The notes beneath the pieces are model-generated. The model was not told the DNA's origin and searched no databases. It saw only the letters and a program-made list of their open reading frames with translations. Positions 35,262-39,206 of a stretch of 39,206 nt of DNA are shown here, piece by piece (the first letter of the stretch is position 1; the number at the start of each line of letters is the position of its first letter). This DNA is from Pseudooceanicola sp. GTDB taxonomy: Bacteria > Pseudomonadota > Alphaproteobacteria > Rhodobacterales > Rhodobacteraceae. The stretch lies in the NCBI GenBank assembly GCA_002709085.1, contig PAPR01000035.1:1-39206 (forward strand), read 5' to 3'. A program made the translations under genes and the position numbers.

Positions 35262-35290
35262 GGCCGCCATCACACAGGGTGACGGCGGCC
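35262..35290 (-). terminator. Hairpin terminator for the SDR gene
   Basis: A twelve-position stem (35262-35273 with 35279-35290, one A-C mismatch) has a five-base loop. On the minus strand it follows the SDR stop by 27 bases and is followed by a moderately T-rich TGTTGAAAATTTT. It also lies downstream of the convergent TrpD-like gene. The rest of 35047-35317 holds no gene that I can support. Confidence 0.6.
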
Positions 35291-35317
35291 GAGACAAAAA
35301 CAAACGTTAGATCGCCC

Positions 35318-36076
35318 TTACTTCGGCGCCATCCGAATACCACCGTCCAGACGGATGACCTCGGCGTTGAGGTATTGTGTCTCGATGCAGAACTTCACCG
35401 CATTGGCAAATTCGCCCGGATCGCCCAGACGCGAAGGGTAGGGGACCTGATGGCCCAGGCTTTGCTGCGCCTCCTCCGGCAGGCTGGCCAGCAGCGGCGT
35501 CTTGAAGATACCCGGCGCGATGGTGTTGATGCGGATGCCCGAGCGCGCCAGCTCGCGCGCGATCGGGAGGGTCATTCCGACGATCCCGCCCTTGGATGCG
35601 GAATAGGCGCCCTGACCGATCTGTCCGTCAAACGCGGCCACGGAGGCCGTGTTGACGATGGCCCCCCTTGCATTGTCGTCCAGCGGTTCCATGGCGGTCA
35701 TCTCGGCAGCGGCCAAGCGCATGACGTTGAAAGTTCCGATCAGATTGACGCGGATGACAGTTTCGAAATCGGCCAGCGGCATGGGGCCGTCGCGTCCGAC
35801 CATCTTTTGCGGCGGTCCGATCCCGGCGCAATTGACGACGATGCGCAGCGGCGCGGCATTGGTGGCGGTCTTGATGGCGGCCATCACGTCGGCCTCGCTG
35901 GTCACATCGCCGACGGCGGCCTTGCCCGACAGCTCTTTGGCCATGGCTTCTGCCGCGTCACCGTTGCGGTCCAGCACTGTGACAACGCCGCCTTCGGCTG
36001 CCAACATCCGTGCGACAGCCTGCCCAAGGCCAGAGCCGCCGCCGGTCACAAGTGCGCCCAGTCCATTGATTTTCAT
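35318..36076 (-). CDS. SDR-family dehydrogenase, 3-hydroxyacyl-CoA dehydrogenase type II-like
   Basis: A 252-residue short-chain dehydrogenase. The cofactor motif is TGGGSGLG at 11-18, NCAG lies near residue 83, the catalytic serine is in NTASVAAF and the catalytic pair is in YSASKGG. The arrangement (GDVTSEADV, then GPPQKMVGRDGPMPL) resembles the 17-beta-HSD10/3-hydroxyacyl-CoA dehydrogenase type II group, which oxidises short-chain 3-hydroxyacyl-CoA with NAD. A purine-rich GGAGG lies before the ATG. It lies between the nitrate operon and cysG on the opposite strand, so it is not part of nitrate assimilation. Confidence 0.87.
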   Translation of the reverse strand: MKINGLGALVTGGGSGLGQAVARMLAAEGGVVTVLDRNGDAAEAMAKELSGKAAVGDVTSEADVMAAIKTATNAAPLRIVVNCAGIGPPQKMVGRDGPMPLADFETVIRVNLIGTFNVMRLAAAEMTAMEPLDDNARGAIVNTASVAAFDGQIGQGAYSASKGGIVGMTLPIARELARSGIRINTIAPGIFKTPLLASLPEEAQQSLGHQVPYPSRLGDPGEFANAVKFCIETQYLNAEVIRLDGGIRMAPK

Positions 36077-36195
36077 TTCTTTTCCTCCAATTCAGATCCC
36101 GCGACCTTTACATCAATCGTCTCACAGGTTCGGTCCACCAGCCTGACGCGATACCGCAGCACCGCCCGCTGATTGACCGAACCCTTACCAGTCAC
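36073..36195 (-). CDS. Short ORF or gene remnant upstream of the SDR gene
   Basis: A 40-residue minus-strand frame from a GTG at 36195 ends in a TGA that overlaps the SDR start codon (ATGA). The peptide contains VNQRAVLRYRVRLVDRTCET and looks more protein-like than the surrounding sequence. Just upstream in the same frame, beyond one stop, is a second open stretch containing AGRIIAAGLPID. It could be the tail of a decayed gene, or chance. I cannot assign a family. Confidence 0.2.
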   Translation of the reverse strand: MTGKGSVNQRAVLRYRVRLVDRTCETIDVKVAGSELEEKK

Positions 36196-36521
36196 CCCGC
36201 CGTTGTCGAGACCCTATGGATCAATCGGCAGCCCAGCGGCGATGATCCGGCCTGCCTGATCGCTGGCACCTGCAAGCGGCTATAGGGAAACGCCATATGA
36301 TGCGGAGGAGCGGGGATCGGTTCAGGTGGGAGTTATGCTGAGGACCAGGGTCCATGCCCCCGCGGGTGAGGTTGGCTGAAGGACGGACAGGCCGGCGTCT
36401 GTCGACGATCGCGCGGCGATACCTGTCCTGAGTTGGGTCAGAGGCTGTAATTGAGCCGCCGCCGCGCCGCCCGCCCTGCCTGCCTGAAATTTGGGCAGAC
36501 ACCGAGAATTCGGGCCGCTCT
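36196..36521. other. Intergenic stretch with no supported gene
   Basis: These 326 bases between the SDR gene and cysG show stops in all frames at short intervals and no family match that I can recognise. They may contain decayed coding sequence. No terminator or promoter with a good match was seen. Confidence 0.4.
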
Positions 36522-36683
36522 CTAGCGTTTTCCCGGCGATAACGCGACTGGCCGCTTGAACCGGGTCTGGCCCGCGGTATCAAGAATATAGGCGGCAACG
36601 GCGCTGTCTTTTCCAAAACTTGGACCCTGTGAGCAAGGCTGCTCGACCAGATGCACGACAGTGCGTTCACGTCGGCGGCCCAT
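36522..36683 (-). CDS. 53-residue hypothetical ORF diverging from cysG
   Basis: A minus-strand ATG at 36683 opens a 53-residue frame. It begins MGRRRERTVVHLVEQPCSQG, continues GPSFGKDSAVAAYILDTAGQ and ends in the basic TRFKRPVALSPGKR. No good ribosome site is seen, and third-position GC is lower than in neighbouring genes, so it may be non-coding or a remnant. Confidence 0.22.
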   Translation of the reverse strand: MGRRRERTVVHLVEQPCSQGPSFGKDSAVAAYILDTAGQTRFKRPVALSPGKR

Positions 36684-36716
36684 TTGCGTTTCAACCTGTC
36701 AATGCGAGGTCGTTTC

Positions 36717-37829
36717 ATGAAAACCTTCCCGATGTTCTTGCGTATGAACGGGCGCCGTGTCGTGATTTGCGGCGGGGGCGAAGATGCCGCGCGCAAGGCG
36801 CGCCTCATGTTGAAAACCGAGGCTGAGATCGTGGTTCTGGCGCAAGACCTGGACCCCGAACTTTCCGCGCTGGTCGCTGTGGGGCGGGCGGTCCACCATG
36901 CTGCCTTGCAATCGGACACATTCGACAGGGCTGTGTTGGTCTTTATCGCATCGGGCGATGAGGAAAGGGATCGCGAATTGGCCGCTGTGGCCCGCGCGGC
37001 AGGCGCTGTGGTGAACGTAATCGACCGGCCGGAGATGTGCGACGCCTATACGCCGTCAATCGTGGATCGGGACCCAGTGGTTGTCGCGATCGGGACCGAA
37101 GGAACGGCACCGGTTCTGGGACGGGCAATCAAGACCGAGATTGAGACAATGCTTGCGCCGCGCCTCGGCGCATTTGCTGCCTTGGCGGGCCGGTTGCGGC
37201 AGTCGGTCGCTGACAATTTTGCCCCCCGCGACCGACGGGGATTTTGGGAATGGGCTTTCACCGCGGAGCCGTTCCGCGCCCATCTGGCAGGCCGCGAACG
37301 CGCGGCGGCCCAGTTGCTCAAATCCGCGATAAAGGAGGGCGGGGCGGGGGAAGCTCTGGGGCATATCGCCTTGGTCGGCGCGGGACCGGGGGCGCGTGAC
37401 CTTCTGACGATGCGGGCGGTACGTCGGCTGCAAGAGGCGGATACGATCTTTTACGACCGTACCATTGACCCCGAGGTCCTCGAACTGGCCAGAAGGGACG
37501 CGGAGCGTCGTTTCATAGGGCTGGAACAGGGTAAGATCGCCGGGTCGCAGGATCGCATTGACCGTCTGATCCTCGCCGAAGCGAAGCGGGGCCGGCGGGT
37601 AGTGCGCCTGTTATCGGGGGACCCCGCGGGTGCAGGCAGCGTCCCGCAGGGGCGCCCCACTGGATCAACTGACGGGATCGAGGTCGAGGTTGTTCCGGGC
37701 ATCAGCGCCGCACCGGCGACAGCCATTGCGGAGCCCTGCCTCACAGAGGCCAGGCGCGCAGGGCAGGGCCGCGACGGCACCCAATATACGGACACCGTTC
37801 CCACGGCCCAGATCGCGAAAACCCGCTGA
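36717..37829 (+). CDS. cysG: Siroheme synthase CysG with truncated methyltransferase domain
   Basis: A 370-residue protein, about 100 shorter than a normal CysG. The N-terminal precorrin-2 dehydrogenase/ferrochelatase domain (about 1-210) looks intact: NAD-binding CGGGEDAARKARLML from residue 18, VIDRPEMCDAYTPSIVDRD and VAIGTEGTAPVLGR. The uroporphyrinogen-III methyltransferase domain starts normally (VGAGPGARDLLTMRAVRRLQ). Its usual GGDPxxFGR motif has become SGDPAGAGSVPQG at 300-312, and the last hundred or so residues are missing. Siroheme is the NirB cofactor. GAGG lies seven bases before the ATG at 36717. The methyltransferase step probably needs another enzyme. Confidence 0.82.
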   Translation: MKTFPMFLRMNGRRVVICGGGEDAARKARLMLKTEAEIVVLAQDLDPELSALVAVGRAVHHAALQSDTFDRAVLVFIASGDEERDRELAAVARAAGAVVNVIDRPEMCDAYTPSIVDRDPVVVAIGTEGTAPVLGRAIKTEIETMLAPRLGAFAALAGRLRQSVADNFAPRDRRGFWEWAFTAEPFRAHLAGRERAAAQLLKSAIKEGGAGEALGHIALVGAGPGARDLLTMRAVRRLQEADTIFYDRTIDPEVLELARRDAERRFIGLEQGKIAGSQDRIDRLILAEAKRGRRVVRLLSGDPAGAGSVPQGRPTGSTDGIEVEVVPGISAAPATAIAEPCLTEARRAGQGRDGTQYTDTVPTAQIAKTR

Positions 37830-37871
37830 GGCCGCAGGGGACGCGCGCCGCATCAGCAGGCAGCGAGGCGG

Positions 37872-38867
37872 TTAGTCGACGGTAAAGACCAGCCGCCCAC
37901 GGATCTGACCGGCGATCAATTTGGGGGCGATCTCCGCGACGTCCTTGATGTCGGCCTCTTGGGTGATCTCCGCCAGTGCTGCGCGATCCATATGCTCCTC
38001 CAGCAAGGACCAGGCGGCCTCGCGCCGGGCTTTTGGGGCCATGACGGAATCGACACCCGCCAGCGTCACGCCGCGCAGAATGAACGGCATCACGGTTGTC
38101 GGCAGGTCGAACCCCTGAGCCAGACCGCAGGCCGCGATTACCCCGTCGTATTTCATCCTTGCGATCACATTTGCCAGGGTGGTGCTGCCAACGGAGTCGA
38201 CGGCCCCCGCATAGAGCTCGTTGTCCAGCGGGCGCCCCTTTTCGGACAGGGTTTTGCGATCGACGATTTCGGTCGCACCGAGGGATTTGAGGTAGGGTTC
38301 TTCCTCCACTCGGCCGGTCGAGGCGGCCACGGTGTAGCCGAGCGAGGACAGCAGGGAGATCGCGAACGACCCGACGCCGCCTGACGCACCTGTCACAAGG
38401 ATCGTTCCATCGCCGGGTTCGACCCCGGCCTGTTGCAGCCGCAGGACGCAGAGCGCAGCGGTGTAGCCGGCGGTCCCAATGGCCATGCAGTCCGCGCCGC
38501 TCAGCCCGGCAGGCTTCTTCAGCAGCCAGTCGGCCTTCATCCGGGCGTATTGCGCGTAGCCCCCCCAATGCACCTCGCCGACGCCCCAGCCGTTCATGAT
38601 GACCTCATCACCGACCGCATAGTCGGGGCTGTCCGATGCGACAACTTCGCCCGCGATGTCGATGCCCGGAACCATGGGAAAGCGACGCACAACAGGGCTC
38701 TTGTTGGTGATCGCCAGCGCATCCTTGTAGTTCATCGTGGTGTGGCGAACCCGGATGGTGACGTCCCCCTCGGGCAGATCGTCGGTGGATACTGACTTCC
38801 AGCTCGCGCTCTGCTCTTTCGTGGTTTCGTCGCGCTCGATCACGTAGGCGGTAAAGTCTTCGGACAT
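37872..38867 (-). CDS. acuI: AcuI/YhdH-family acryloyl-CoA reductase (NADPH)
   Basis: A 331-residue zinc-independent medium-chain dehydrogenase/reductase of the AcuI/YhdH family, which reduces acryloyl-CoA to propionyl-CoA. Typical features are TTMNYKDALAITNKSPVVRR and FPMVPGIDIAGEVV, WGVGEVHWGGYAQYARMK, IGTAGYTAALCV and the NADPH-binding VTGASGGVGSFAISLLSSLG. AGGAGG lies before the ATG. The enzyme detoxifies acrylate from DMSP and serves 3-hydroxypropionate metabolism in roseobacters. It follows an SDR gene on the same strand after 69 bases and converges on cysG. Confidence 0.92.
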   Translation of the reverse strand: MSEDFTAYVIERDETTKEQSASWKSVSTDDLPEGDVTIRVRHTTMNYKDALAITNKSPVVRRFPMVPGIDIAGEVVASDSPDYAVGDEVIMNGWGVGEVHWGGYAQYARMKADWLLKKPAGLSGADCMAIGTAGYTAALCVLRLQQAGVEPGDGTILVTGASGGVGSFAISLLSSLGYTVAASTGRVEEEPYLKSLGATEIVDRKTLSEKGRPLDNELYAGAVDSVGSTTLANVIARMKYDGVIAACGLAQGFDLPTTVMPFILRGVTLAGVDSVMAPKARREAAWSLLEEHMDRAALAEITQEADIKDVAEIAPKLIAGQIRGRLVFTVD

Positions 38868-38936
38868 CGGAGTTCCTCCTTCTGGTCAGACTTGCGTAGC
38901 GGGTTCGGCAGGCCGGGTCGAGGCCCCCTCCTTGGC

Positions 38937-39206
38937 TCAGACGTCGATCGAGGTTCCGATGCTGGCCCAGACCAGACCGCCATCCACCGCGATCGTTTGA
39001 CCGGCCACATAGTTGCCCGAGCGCGCCGCGAGATAGAGCGCCGCCGCCGCGATATCTTCGGGATTGCCGATCCGCCCGGCTGGAATACGTTTGCCGACGT
39101 CGTCGCCATGATCGCGTGCAGCGCGGTTCATGTCCGAGGCAAAGGCGCCCGGCGCGATGCAATTGACCACGATATTGTCCTTCAACAGCCGCCCCGCGAC
39201 CCGCCG
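38937..39206 (-). CDS. SDR-family oxidoreductase, C-terminal part only
   Basis: The last 89 residues of a short-chain dehydrogenase are visible; the gene continues beyond the right edge. The frame shows VNCIAPGAFASDM after the missing catalytic region, then IPAGRIGNPEDIAAAALYLA and the conserved C-terminal VAGQTIAVDGGLVWA. The substrate cannot be inferred. It is upstream of acuI on the same strand, 69 bases away, so the two may form an operon. Confidence 0.85.
   Translation of the reverse strand, partial: RRVAGRLLKDNIVVNCIAPGAFASDMNRAARDHGDDVGKRIPAGRIGNPEDIAAAALYLAARSGNYVAGQTIAVDGGLVWASIGTSIDV

Noticed and set aside
1-39206. CRISPR arrays, tRNA or rRNA genes, insertion sequences
   Set aside because: No regularly spaced repeats, cloverleaf-like segments, rRNA motifs or transposase motifs were recognised by eye. 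A tRNAscan or covariance search would be decisive.

Overview
The window is GC-rich, densely coded DNA that looks like an alphaproteobacterium of the Rhodobacterales/Roseobacter type. The evidence is a NasTS-controlled assimilatory nitrate cluster, EcfG-type stress promoter motifs, an HWE-family histidine kinase, an AcuI-type reductase and the DUF484-xerC pair. The taxonomic call is an inference from gene content. I saw no rRNA, tRNA, CRISPR array or insertion sequence.

Positions 1-12.7 kb are mostly housekeeping. On the minus strand lie a truncated unknown gene, prmA, an MFS transporter and priA. On the plus strand lie a transaldolase-like gene, a DUF484 gene and xerC. A minus-strand group of an MFS transporter and two alpha/beta hydrolases follows, then thrS on the plus strand. 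Positions 12.8-17.7 kb hold a translationally coupled DegT-type aminotransferase and GMC oxidoreductase pair, and a BCCT transporter with a clear terminator.

Positions 18-22 kb look like a stress-signalling island. An RsbQ-like alpha/beta hydrolase overlaps a PAS-PAS-HWE histidine kinase. Next to them are two diverging transcription units, each preceded by an EcfG-like promoter motif. One encodes a PRC-barrel protein. The other encodes a four-helix membrane protein flanked by two tiny membrane peptides of 24 and 23 residues. In Bacillus, RsbQ feeds a PAS-PP2C phosphatase; here the partner is a kinase of the type that commonly feeds the alphaproteobacterial general stress response. This is the most novel arrangement in the window.

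Positions 22.2-35 kb are a complete assimilatory nitrate operon: nasT (ANTAR antiterminator), nasS (nitrate sensor), a leader with two A..G.. hexaloop hairpins overlapping an intrinsic terminator, nrtA, nrtB, a fused two-domain nrtCD ATPase, nirB, nirD, nasA and a TrpD-like gene. Most junctions overlap by four bases, and two tiny ORFs bridge nasT-nasS and nrtCD-nirB. NasS is expected to hold NasT until nitrate releases it. NasT would then stabilise the leader hairpins and stop termination. Nitrate is imported by NrtABCD, reduced by NasA, and nitrite is reduced by NirBD.

Positions 35-39.2 kb hold an SDR dehydrogenase, a siroheme synthase gene (cysG) whose methyltransferase half is truncated and degenerate, acuI, and an SDR gene cut by the window edge.
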